Positions 7,568 to 15,845 of a stretch of DNA of 64,000 nt are shown here, in pieces. The stretch is from Promethearchaeota archaeon (GTDB lineage: Archaea; Asgardarchaeota; Lokiarchaeia; Sigyniarchaeales; SOKP01). The stretch's first letter is position 1; every line of letters begins with the position of its first letter. The translations under genes and the position numbers were made by a program. The notes under the pieces are model-generated. The model was given only the letters and a program-made list of their open reading frames with translations, made no database searches and was not told the DNA's origin. Location: positions 1-64,000 of the forward strand of contig JAHLWS010000049.1 of NCBI GenBank assembly GCA_019057795.1. The letters are read 5' to 3'.

Positions 7568-8443
7568 ATGAGTAAATGCTATAAATGTGCTGCGGAAATC
7601 AAGCCATATTGGAAAAGATGTTATAATTGTAAGGTATTGTTATTATGTCCTCAATGTGATAATTTGGTAACTGGTAAATGGCAATTCTGTCCAAATTGTA
7701 AAATAGATTTAGATTTCGGAAGAATTAGTAAATTAAGAGCTGTTGGTTATCTTCTTGGAGTTGGAATTTTCGTTCCCCTAATGATTATCATTGTAGGTCT
7801 TATTATTATTCCTACAGATATGTACTCATTCCATCAATTCAGTTTTTCCGAATTATTTTCTGGTTTTTCGGGTTCCAATTTTCTCTTCGTTGTTTGGACC
7901 TTATTCTATTCTCTCGCTTTTATTATGGGAGGTGTGGAGTGTATAGGGTATGGAAGAGGTAGATTCAGAGAACAAGGAATTTTCTTTTTCGTTATAGCAA
8001 TATTTGGTATTGTTTCATTATTAATTATACGTATCTTTGCAATTTTTACGATTGGAATGATGATTTTACTATTACTCTGTACTTTTGGTTTATATGATGT
8101 GCTCAGAATATATAATAAAATAAAGAGAAATAGACCAAAATATCTTAAGGAGCTACAAATTAAGAAAGAGGAGGTTAAAGTATTCACTAGTGAGGCAAAA
8201 AAGAGATTGCTTGGGATGATAAAGGGGGAACAACAAGTCAATTTAGATTACGCTAGTCAAATTATAAACATGGATCAAAACACAATTAGGGGATTAATTT
8301 ACGACTTAATTGCAGAAGATAAAGTCGAAGGAACTTTCCAAGAAAACATATTCATAATAACTTCAGATGTCATTGAATTTATAGATAACCTATTGAATAA
8401 ATTCAATGAATGGGAAAAAGACGAAATCGCTAAGAAAAAATAA
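7568..8443 (+). CDS. Zinc-ribbon membrane protein with DDRGK1-like winged helix
   Basis: 291 residues. Two zinc ribbons at the N-terminus (C4/C7 with C18/C21, and C27/C30 with C41/C44) are followed by about four membrane helices (roughly 57-82, 105-128, 137-156 and 158-178). A cytoplasmic winged helix occupies about 211-275. The sequence VNLDYASQI and then IYDLIAEDKVEGTFQENIFI parallels the DDRGK1 (UFBP1) domain: LEDLASQV, then IQDLLAEGTITGVIDDRGKFI. DDRGK1 is the membrane-anchored partner of the E3 UFL1, and this gene directly follows the UFC1-like gene. I infer a membrane-anchored E3 adaptor. The same winged-helix style may occur in unrelated archaeal membrane proteins, so phylogeny is needed for orthology. 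Confidence 0.65.
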   Translation: MSKCYKCAAEIKPYWKRCYNCKVLLLCPQCDNLVTGKWQFCPNCKIDLDFGRISKLRAVGYLLGVGIFVPLMIIIVGLIIIPTDMYSFHQFSFSELFSGFSGSNFLFVVWTLFYSLAFIMGGVECIGYGRGRFREQGIFFFVIAIFGIVSLLIIRIFAIFTIGMMILLLLCTFGLYDVLRIYNKIKRNRPKYLKELQIKKEEVKVFTSEAKKRLLGMIKGEQQVNLDYASQIINMDQNTIRGLIYDLIAEDKVEGTFQENIFIITSDVIEFIDNLLNKFNEWEKDEIAKKK

Positions 8444-8569
8444 AATAAAATTTTTAGATAGTATAAAATAATGTCTTAAAACACAAACAATTCTGTAAAA
8501 ATTGTTAAATCTCCAATAATATCTTGCTCTCGTAGAACAGATATTCCCGCATTGGACTGTTAAAGAAGT

Positions 8570-9409
8570 TTAGACTTTTTCTCTCTCATCGGTTTCCCAT
8601 TTATTAAAAGAATAATCAAGAGCTTTTAAAAAATTGTCCATATCCGATTCTATCAAGAATCTATTTCCTTGAAATTTGCCCTGAATTATTTTTTCACCCG
8701 CTAAATCGTATAATAAAGATTCGATTTGCTTTGGTGGAATGTTTAAGAACTGACTAGCCTCTTCCAAATTTATTTCTTTTCTTAATCGTATCATCCCAAA
8801 TAATCTCTTCTTATAATCAACCTCTATATCTGCTGGTTTTTCACTAATTCTAGATGAAGTTCGATCATCCATTTGTTGAGTGAAATGTAATGAGTTTCCT
8901 TTTAGATTACCTAAAATTTCCTTATTAGAAATCATCTCTTCGATAAATTCTTTCAATTTTGGCGTGTAATTTTTGCTTATTCTTATGTACCTAACAATTT
9001 TGTTTATCGAAATGCTTTGGTTAATACGGGCTGCTTTTTTAATATATTCACGTGTCTCATTCTCCGTCGCTTCAATTAAAGATCGACGAGTCGAGGCTAA
9101 AACAATAAATGTTATAAGAAACCAAATCAAATATATCAACAATAAATATCTACCATGATATACAATGTCTATCTTGATCAGACCATAAATGGTTACGCCC
9201 CCCAAAATAGACATACCTAACCCTCTGTATAACAATACTCTGCTAACGCTGAATCGAAAGATTATTATAATCGAGATTAAAATAAATAAAAATCCAAGAT
9301 ATCCAAAACCAAATGTCTCACCCGGAAAGTAGAAATAAATCATATAATTATACTCAGCTCCACCAACATAATAAGAATACAGCGTTAGGGAATTCGAAAA
9401 TATAAACAT
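8570..9409 (-). CDS. Membrane protein with two winged helices, paralogue of the DDRGK1-like protein
   Basis: 279 residues with three membrane helices (about 33-51, 60-78 and 88-105). Two winged helices follow (about 122-178 and 201-265). The second, INLEEASQFLNIPP then LYDLAGEKIIQGKFQGNRFL, is clearly related to the end of the neighbouring 7568-8443 protein. Both end in a similar FNKWE or FNEWE helix. It has no zinc ribbon. The genes converge, so this one is transcribed separately from the UFM1-like run. The frame stays open upstream of the ATG to about 9472 and encodes a plausible hydrophobic start, with GGGTGA nearby, but no standard start codon, so the N-terminus is uncertain. Confidence 0.6.
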   Translation of the reverse strand: MFIFSNSLTLYSYYVGGAEYNYMIYFYFPGETFGFGYLGFLFILISIIIIFRFSVSRVLLYRGLGMSILGGVTIYGLIKIDIVYHGRYLLLIYLIWFLITFIVLASTRRSLIEATENETREYIKKAARINQSISINKIVRYIRISKNYTPKLKEFIEEMISNKEILGNLKGNSLHFTQQMDDRTSSRISEKPADIEVDYKKRLFGMIRLRKEINLEEASQFLNIPPKQIESLLYDLAGEKIIQGKFQGNRFLIESDMDNFLKALDYSFNKWETDEREKV

Positions 9410-9801
9410 TAAACAAAATACTAAATCTAGGCTACCAATAATTTTTAAATGTTTTACTTTCGATTTAATTCACCCATTTATTTGAAATTTAATAAACATT
9501 GTTTTAATTTAATTAAATATAATCCTTTATCTTTTAATTTGATTCCTATAACGATATTTGAATTTAAAATTTCGTCCCTCTAACCTTAAAAATTAAGTTT
9601 ATAGAAAAGGAATTAATATTTCACTAAAAAATTTTTGAAATAGAAAAAGAACTCAAACTAATCTCTTTATTATTATTATTTTCTAAAACACATTTTTTAT
9701 TTATCTTTTTTTCCCTTTAATTTTATAATTTTAACTTTTTCAAGCAAAAAATTATGGATTATAAAACAATTTTTTAAAAAAAAGAAACTGTTCTAATAAA
9801 T
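9410..9801. other. AT-rich intergenic region
   Basis: Nearly 400 bases between divergent genes. It contains only A/T-rich sequence with T runs near 9670-9720. No RNA-like GC-rich segment or convincing frame was seen, apart from a possible N-terminal extension of the left gene up to about 9472. Confidence 0.5.
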
Positions 9802-10302
9802 ATGAATAATAAAATCGATCTAAAATGGAACGATCTTGTATCTCCTACAATGTCTCCCGATGAGTACTTAAAAGAATTTGGAGATAAAATAGCATATAAC
9901 TATAAAACCTATGAACCAAAAACAGATGTATTAGAAGAAATTAAGGATCTCTTGAAAAGCAAGAAAGAAGCATTAAAGATTGTCGCATTAGGTGCTGATT
10001 GGTGTCCAGATTGCAACAGAAATGTACCACGCATGATTAAAATTGTAAAATTGATGAAAAGTAAAGATGTGATTTTCCATATTTTATACGGGATAATGGT
10101 TAACGCTTTACATAAACCAGGTGAAACAATATGGCATAAAACACGTTCTCCACCAGAAGCGGTAAACCCTAAATTTGACTTAAAAGCAATTCCAACGTTC
10201 TATTTCTTTAATAGAAATAATGAATTTTTAGGTATGATTAAAGAACATCCAAAGAAAACCATTGAAGAAGATACTCTCGAAATTATTAAAGAAGGTCTGT
10301 GA
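9802..10302 (+). CDS. Thioredoxin-fold protein
   Basis: 166 residues. The redox motif is WCPDC in LGADWCPDCNRNVP (around residue 71), and the cis-proline is in AIPTFYFF. It is longer than classical thioredoxin at the N-terminus (about 55 extra residues) and carries an insert between the active site and the cis-proline. It is probably a cytoplasmic thiol-disulfide exchanger related to bacterial proteins annotated as thioredoxin-family. No partner reductase is nearby. Confidence 0.75.
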   Translation: MNNKIDLKWNDLVSPTMSPDEYLKEFGDKIAYNYKTYEPKTDVLEEIKDLLKSKKEALKIVALGADWCPDCNRNVPRMIKIVKLMKSKDVIFHILYGIMVNALHKPGETIWHKTRSPPEAVNPKFDLKAIPTFYFFNRNNEFLGMIKEHPKKTIEEDTLEIIKEGL

Positions 10303-10428
10303 AATTTTTCTTTAAACTATAAGATTTAGTAGTTTTTAAATAATTTTGATTTAGTTCTAATTTTATTCTTATTCTAAATTTTTCCAATATAATTAAGATT
10401 TAAATTACAATATCGATATATTAATTCT

Positions 10429-12486
10429 ATGACGAATATTAGTATCAAAAAAGTTATAATTTTTAAGCATGGCGTCTCTTATTACATTCTCGAGGGAAGC
10501 GTGAAGGGAACTGATACTTTCGAGTTAGAGTTTAAAAATGACGAAATGGACGATGTGTTAAAATCGCTTTTTGTTTTAGATACTAGCGAAAAAGGCTACA
10601 TCAGCTCGATTTCTTACGATGCCGCTTTAGAAACTTCCCAATTGTTAAAATCTGTTATGCTTAATATCCCCGATAGAGGTTCGTTTTCTTCGCTAATAAC
10701 TCAAATAAAAGGAGCTAAAGTCAAATTAGCTGTTACTGGGGGAAAAACTGTGTCGGGAACGATATTAGGAATTGAAGAGTTTGAAAAATTTATTAAAGAC
10801 GAAAAAATCGCTGAAAAACTATTGATACTATTCCAAGATGACGATGTAATTTCTAAAATTAATTTTACAGAGATTAAATCGCTTGATATCTTGAATGAAG
10901 AGATAAAAAAGGATCTCAAGTTCTTTCTCGATACCGTAATATCAGGGAAAAAAAAGGACGCAAAAAAAATCAAGATTAACTGTGAATCGGGAGGAAACAA
11001 CGAGGTTGAAAGGATAATTTTTGTCTCTTATATTCGAGAAAGTCCAATTTGGAAGACATCCTATCGTTTGATAATGAGTAAGGAGCAAGCCTTAGAAGAA
11101 AAATGTTTATTATCCGGATGGAGTCTTATTGAAAACACAACTAATCAAGACTGGGAGAATATCGAGTTATCTTTGGTAGCTGGAATGCCAGTTTCGTTTA
11201 AATACGAGTTTTATCAACCTATCTTCATACAACGACCTGTAATTCGCCCCTCAAGAGTATTAAGCGTAAAACCTACTGAAATTGAAGAAGGTTATGAAAT
11301 GGATAAATTTAGAGACTATGAAATGGCAGAAATGGCAGCAAAACCAGCGGCAATGAGAAAGAAGGCTAAAATGAGAACAGGAGTGCCTCCACCCGCACCT
11401 GGAGCACTTAGAGGTGCTATAGGATATGGTGGCGCGCTAGGTGTTATGAACATGACAGACGATACATTAATGGAAAAAGTAAAATCGCAAACAAAAATTC
11501 AAACAAAAGACTTAGGAGAACTATTTGAATACAACATTTCAAATTTAGTAACAATAAAAAGGAAGCAATCTGCTTTAGTTCCAATCTTGACTGAATCTAT
11601 AAAAGCAAGACGAGTTTTATTATACAATAAAAACGAATACGATAGAAATCCGAACGCTTGTCTTGAGATCACCAATAATACTAAATTAACGCTGGAAAGA
11701 GGCCCAGTCACTATAATATACGACGACAATTTAGCAGGAGAGGCTATTATTCCTTTTCTAAATAAAGAAGATACGCGGTTGTTAAATTATGCCGTAGAAC
11801 AAGCCGTAGTTATTACTCACGAACAAAAATCCGAAAGTCTAAGCGTACACAAAGTTACCTTTGGTAGTGGATATTCTTACGAATATTATTACACTAACCA
11901 AATAACGACCTATAAAATTAAAAACAAAACAAATGAAGAAAAGGAACTTTATCTCGACCACCCCAAAACTCACGGCTATAAATTTGTAGAAAAACCTAAC
12001 GACCCGGAAGAGACCCCAAATTATTGGCGTTTTAAACTAAAATTGAAACCTAAAGACGCAATCAATTTCAAATTAAAAGAACAACGCGAAGATTATTCAA
12101 GTAATTACCTCTGGAATTGGTCTAAAGACGATATTTTAAGGAGGGTAGGATTTTATATTAAACATAAGTTTATCGACGAAAAACTCGAAGCTAAATTAAA
12201 AGAAATCGCAGAATTTATACAAACGTTGAACGATAAAAGAAACAAAAGAGAAAATTTGGACCAAGAGAGAGACCTAATGACGGACGAACAATCAAGACTT
12301 AGAGAAAATATTTCCGTTTTAGGGGATGATAACCAATCTGTCACGTTAAAAGAACGATACATTAAAAAGCTGAACGACCAAGAGACTAGATTTGAGAAAA
12401 TTTCCGTAGAATTGAAAAAACTAGATAAAGAAATTGACACATTAAACAAGAAAGTTGAAAAACAAATGAATAAACTAAAGGCTTAA
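10429..12486 (+). CDS. DUF4139 domain protein
   Basis: 685 residues. The stretch SPIWKTSYRLIM followed by LSGWSLIENTTNQDWENIEL is typical of the DUF4139 (mucoidy-inhibitor A-like) family. An N-terminal domain of about 180 residues precedes it. A linker rich in Ala, Pro and Gly (about 295-345) splits the two halves, and a strongly charged coiled coil ends the protein (about 580-685). There is no signal peptide. The molecular function of this family is not established. Confidence 0.7.
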   Translation: MTNISIKKVIIFKHGVSYYILEGSVKGTDTFELEFKNDEMDDVLKSLFVLDTSEKGYISSISYDAALETSQLLKSVMLNIPDRGSFSSLITQIKGAKVKLAVTGGKTVSGTILGIEEFEKFIKDEKIAEKLLILFQDDDVISKINFTEIKSLDILNEEIKKDLKFFLDTVISGKKKDAKKIKINCESGGNNEVERIIFVSYIRESPIWKTSYRLIMSKEQALEEKCLLSGWSLIENTTNQDWENIELSLVAGMPVSFKYEFYQPIFIQRPVIRPSRVLSVKPTEIEEGYEMDKFRDYEMAEMAAKPAAMRKKAKMRTGVPPPAPGALRGAIGYGGALGVMNMTDDTLMEKVKSQTKIQTKDLGELFEYNISNLVTIKRKQSALVPILTESIKARRVLLYNKNEYDRNPNACLEITNNTKLTLERGPVTIIYDDNLAGEAIIPFLNKEDTRLLNYAVEQAVVITHEQKSESLSVHKVTFGSGYSYEYYYTNQITTYKIKNKTNEEKELYLDHPKTHGYKFVEKPNDPEETPNYWRFKLKLKPKDAINFKLKEQREDYSSNYLWNWSKDDILRRVGFYIKHKFIDEKLEAKLKEIAEFIQTLNDKRNKRENLDQERDLMTDEQSRLRENISVLGDDNQSVTLKERYIKKLNDQETRFEKISVELKKLDKEIDTLNKKVEKQMNKLKA

Positions 12487-12540
12487 TATAAAGTTTTAAA
12501 AACTTCTATTTTTCTTTTTTATTACAACATTCCTACATCT

Positions 12541-12700
12541 TTGAACTACCACACCCTAAAGGGGCATGGATTCCTTCTTCCTCGAAAACTGCCCGAAAAG
12601 ATCCTGAAGAATCTCTTTAGGTCTTACATCATCTCCAAAGGCGTGACTTCCCGTTGTTCCAACGGTAGTTTTATCATCATGGATGATCGTGACATATTTC
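12541..12700 (-). ncRNA. Predicted TnpB guide RNA (omega/re RNA)
   Basis: In TnpB elements the 3' end of the gene plus the right end is transcribed as a scaffold RNA, and the guide is the sequence beyond the element. Here the scaffold would overlap the end of tnpB and close with the hairpin at 12549-12569. The guide would read leftwards from 12540 (AGATGTAGGAATGTTG). The 5' limit is arbitrary. This is a prediction from the family's known layout and not a separately visible gene. Confidence 0.4.
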
Positions 12701-13833
12701 TCTTCTTTTAGGATTCTTATTCCTTCGTCTCTCAGATTAACAGAAGCATTTTCGTCTCTTTCATGGGTAGTTCCGCAATCCAAACATGTCCACACTCTTT
12801 CTTTTAAGGTAAGGTTGTTGTTTTTCCAACCACAGCATGAACAGAGTTTACTGGAAGCAAAAAATCTATCTACGAGAATGAAATGCTTTCCTAACCATTC
12901 CATCTTATATTTTAAATAGGTCGTGAATTGATACCACGAGAAATCTAAAGAAACTGATTTAGACAAACCTGAATTGAACTTCTGCATTCCCCTCACGTTT
13001 AAGTTTTCTAAAATAATAGCATCAAATGTGTCAGCTAATTTTCGGGTGAGCTTATGCGTCCAATCCTTCTTTCTGTTGTATATTGTATCGTAGTGTCGTG
13101 CTAATTTTAAACGCGCTTTTTCTCGATTCTTAGACCCTTTCTTCTTTCGCGAAAGTTCCTTGTTTAGCTTCTTGGTCTTTTTCTGCTCTAAATGATAGAA
13201 TCGTGGATTCTCCATCTTAACAAGATCATTCACCAAAAAATTATTTGCTGACATGTCAAACGCAGTAATATCCTTCTCATGTACCTCTTGTATTTCTTTT
13301 ACATCCTCCTGCGCCTCTAAGGTTAGAGAAACGAAATACTTGTTCGATTTTGTTTTTTCAATAGTGGCATGTTTGATCTTTTCGGAAAACACCCTCTTAT
13401 CGCTAAATTTTAGCCAACCTAGTTTCGGTAACTTTAATTTCTTTCTTTTAAAATCAATTTTGATGTTTTCATTCGTTTGTTTGGTCGTATAGGTTTCCTT
13501 TCCTTTCTTTGACTTGAATTTTGGAAAGCCGACTTTGCGACCTTTTTTTAAACCTTTAAAAAAGTTTTGGTATGCCTCAAACAAATGCTCTCTTGAGGTT
13601 TGTAAGGCAATGGAATCAGCTTCTTTTAAAAACGGAAACGCGACCTTATATTGTTTTTCGGTTTTATAGGTGTGCTTCTTAAGCGCATCCTTATCATCTC
13701 TAAATCGTTCATAGACTTCCCTCCTCTCCCTAAGCATCTGATTGTAAATGAAGCGGCTACACCCTATTGTTTTGCGAATTTGGGTCCGTTGCGTCTTGTT
13801 CGGATATATCCGAATGTTGAAAGCTCGAATCAT
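12556..13833 (-). CDS. tnpB: TnpB RNA-guided endonuclease
   Basis: 425 residues, the usual TnpB size. It begins with the family's N-terminal motif (AFNIRIYPNKTQ, then SRFIYNQML). The RuvC residues look intact: D in DITAFDMSANN, E in AIILENLNVRG, and D in HERDENASVNL. A zinc finger, CSCCG and CLDCG, lies between the last two. The frame is uninterrupted, so the nuclease may be active. TnpB cuts DNA matching its guide RNA and helps keep the element at its site. Confidence 0.9.
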   Translation of the reverse strand: MIRAFNIRIYPNKTQRTQIRKTIGCSRFIYNQMLRERREVYERFRDDKDALKKHTYKTEKQYKVAFPFLKEADSIALQTSREHLFEAYQNFFKGLKKGRKVGFPKFKSKKGKETYTTKQTNENIKIDFKRKKLKLPKLGWLKFSDKRVFSEKIKHATIEKTKSNKYFVSLTLEAQEDVKEIQEVHEKDITAFDMSANNFLVNDLVKMENPRFYHLEQKKTKKLNKELSRKKKGSKNREKARLKLARHYDTIYNRKKDWTHKLTRKLADTFDAIILENLNVRGMQKFNSGLSKSVSLDFSWYQFTTYLKYKMEWLGKHFILVDRFFASSKLCSCCGWKNNNLTLKERVWTCLDCGTTHERDENASVNLRDEGIRILKEEKYVTIIHDDKTTVGTTGSHAFGDDVRPKEILQDLFGQFSRKKESMPL

Positions 13834-14057
13834 TTATACCTAAAAAGAAAGAATCGTTCTTTAAATGGATTATAGTACAATGGTTTTATGATTTTTTTTT
13901 TCAAAAAAATCGTGTTTAATTCATCACCCCCATAAATAGGGGTGTTTTCTTAAGCATTCAAGATAAATAACTATAAATAGAAAAAAAAAATAAATTATGT
14001 TAAATATAATATTTTATAATAAAATATTTTATAATAAAATTCTTAAAAGTGTGTAAT

Positions 14058-14279
14058 ATGAGTATTGATGAACTACAAGAACAAGTCGAAAAATTAAAAG
14101 ACGAAATGGATGTGCTCGAAGAGGTTTGCGATACGCTCCCTCAATGTAAAGAAGACGATGGTTGCGATACTTGCGAAACATACAAGAAAATCGATAAACT
14201 TAATATAAAAATCGGAGAATTAGAAGAAAAAATCGAATCCTTAATGGGAGAAGATGATGAAGATGAAGAAGAAGAGTAA
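14058..14279 (+). CDS. Small acidic coiled-coil protein with four cysteines
   Basis: 73 residues from the ATG at 14058; a GTG at 14049 is also in frame. Two heptad-patterned helices (IDELQEQVEKLKDEM and KLNIKIGELEEKIESL) flank a loop with CDTLPQCKEDDGCDTC, which could bind a metal. The C-terminus is purely acidic. I do not recognise the family. Codon use looks like that of the neighbours, so a real gene is likely. Confidence 0.55.
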   Translation: MSIDELQEQVEKLKDEMDVLEEVCDTLPQCKEDDGCDTCETYKKIDKLNIKIGELEEKIESLMGEDDEDEEEE

Positions 14280-14497
14280 TAACCTCTTCAAAAAATAATC
14301 AAATTTCGATATTTTATTTAAATCTTTAATTTTTTTAATTACTTTTTTGCTTAATTGTGCTGCTTTCTTCCTATTTTGACTTTAAACCTTTATATAAACA
14401 ACTATTTAAAAAAAAATTAAAAAAGAACTTAGTATTCTCCTTTTTATATTTAATAGAATGATAAAATTAAAAATCTAAAAAAGGTCGCGATATTAAA

Positions 14498-15793
14498 ATG
14501 CCAGGTAAAAAATTTGAAGTGCAAGCAATTGACGACGAAATTCTTGCGAAATTTAGCCTTAAGAATCGATATTCTTTCTTGAATAATAATTTAACGGCTA
14601 TACTTTCAACAAAAGAATTTAACTTCTTTAAAGAAGTCCAACGATTTTGTATGCGCTTCGAAAAAAAAAATGAAATTGTGCACGGACCCGACGAAGATAT
14701 TTACGATTGGGTCCCCGCTTTTGGAGAAAAGGGTTATATAACCCGTCAGCACACGTTCGATGCGTGCGATGTTCATTACGACTATTGGGGTTTAGCTGCT
14801 GATTTTTTGAGACATTTAGCACTCGATTTCTTTGATCCCCAATTTGCGATGGGCGGTGGAGGTACCGTATTAGCCGTCAATCCCATCTATGAGCACCACG
14901 ACGAAGTCCCAGTTAGGCTGGAAGCACTTAAAGATTTAGTTACTGGAAAGAGTCCCGGCGCTATTCTTATCACTGAACCTCAACGTGGTTCAGATGCGGT
15001 GCATATGTTGACCACTTGCGACGAGCAAGACGATGGTTCGTTTTTACTTAATGGAATTAAGATTTACAATACTAACGCGCCCAAATCTAAGTGGTTAGTA
15101 GCTTACGCAACTGCAGAGAAAAACAACGGGAACACGATGGCTCAATTCTTAATAGACTCCAATTGGGATGGTGTTCTTATGGAACGGGTTAATATCCCAT
15201 GGATACCCAAGCTTCATCTTGGAAAAGAAACTTTTACAAATCTGAGGGTCCCTAAGGATTACGTGTTAGGCGGCGTAGGAAAAGGGCGAGAACACTTGTT
15301 CGAGGGTTTAGTACCTGAAAGAATAGCTATAGCAATTATGGGTCTTAGTCAATGTTGGGGTGCGTTAACACATGCAATAATATACGCTAACAACAGAAAG
15401 CAGTTCGATCAAATGATCTTAAGGTTCCAAGGAGTTGGATTCTTACTCGCAGACTTGTGGGCTCGAACGACTAACATCACGCTTGGGCTTCTCAAATTCT
15501 GTGAGTCATTTGATGAAAAATATGAGAAATTTCAAGGCAATATACCAAAAAATATTTCCCAAGCAATGGTTGCCTCAGCAAGTATGTTCAAGTATCACGC
15601 TGCGAAACTCGCGAAAAAGGTGTGTTACGAATCCGCGAATAACATGGGTGGCGCTGGTTTGTGTGACAACACACTGATGCACGACTATATGAATATTTCG
15701 AGGATCCAAGAAATCATTGGTGGTTCAAGACAAATCCAACAATATATAATGAGTATGAGCTTACGTCAACTTTACAAAATGTCCGTTTCATAA
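14498..15793 (+). CDS. Acyl-CoA dehydrogenase paralogue A
   Basis: 431 residues with the acyl-CoA dehydrogenase fold. The FAD/substrate region is GAILITEPQRGSDAVHMLTT, and the C-terminal helical domain has NMGGAGLCDN. The usual C-terminal catalytic glutamate (YEGT) is replaced: the site reads IIGGSRQIQ. In isovaleryl- and long-chain acyl-CoA dehydrogenases the base instead sits on helix G in a segment like GLDLER. Here GLVPERI is present at that place, so its glutamate is the likely base. The enzyme would oxidise an acyl-CoA with electron transfer to ETF or a similar carrier. It is closely related to the genes at 17286 and 18774. Confidence 0.85.
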   Translation: MPGKKFEVQAIDDEILAKFSLKNRYSFLNNNLTAILSTKEFNFFKEVQRFCMRFEKKNEIVHGPDEDIYDWVPAFGEKGYITRQHTFDACDVHYDYWGLAADFLRHLALDFFDPQFAMGGGGTVLAVNPIYEHHDEVPVRLEALKDLVTGKSPGAILITEPQRGSDAVHMLTTCDEQDDGSFLLNGIKIYNTNAPKSKWLVAYATAEKNNGNTMAQFLIDSNWDGVLMERVNIPWIPKLHLGKETFTNLRVPKDYVLGGVGKGREHLFEGLVPERIAIAIMGLSQCWGALTHAIIYANNRKQFDQMILRFQGVGFLLADLWARTTNITLGLLKFCESFDEKYEKFQGNIPKNISQAMVASASMFKYHAAKLAKKVCYESANNMGGAGLCDNTLMHDYMNISRIQEIIGGSRQIQQYIMSMSLRQLYKMSVS

Positions 15794-15845
15794 GTTTCTG
15801 TGAACTAGATTAATTATTAGATATTTAACTTCCTTATTTTTTCTT

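Larger units (their letters stand above)
12541..13960 (-). mobile_element. IS200/IS605-type element carrying tnpB only (IS1341 group)
   Basis: A single tnpB gene is flanked by imperfect hairpins and no direct terminal repeats. The left-end hairpin is at 13925-13944 (CACCCCC, AT-rich loop, GGGGTG), upstream of the gene. The right-end hairpin is at 12549-12569 (CCACACCC paired with GGGGCATGG) and overlaps the gene's 3' end; the likely boundary is after TTCAA at 12541. There is no tnpA transposase gene, so movement would need one in trans. The exact left boundary is an estimate. Confidence 0.65.
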
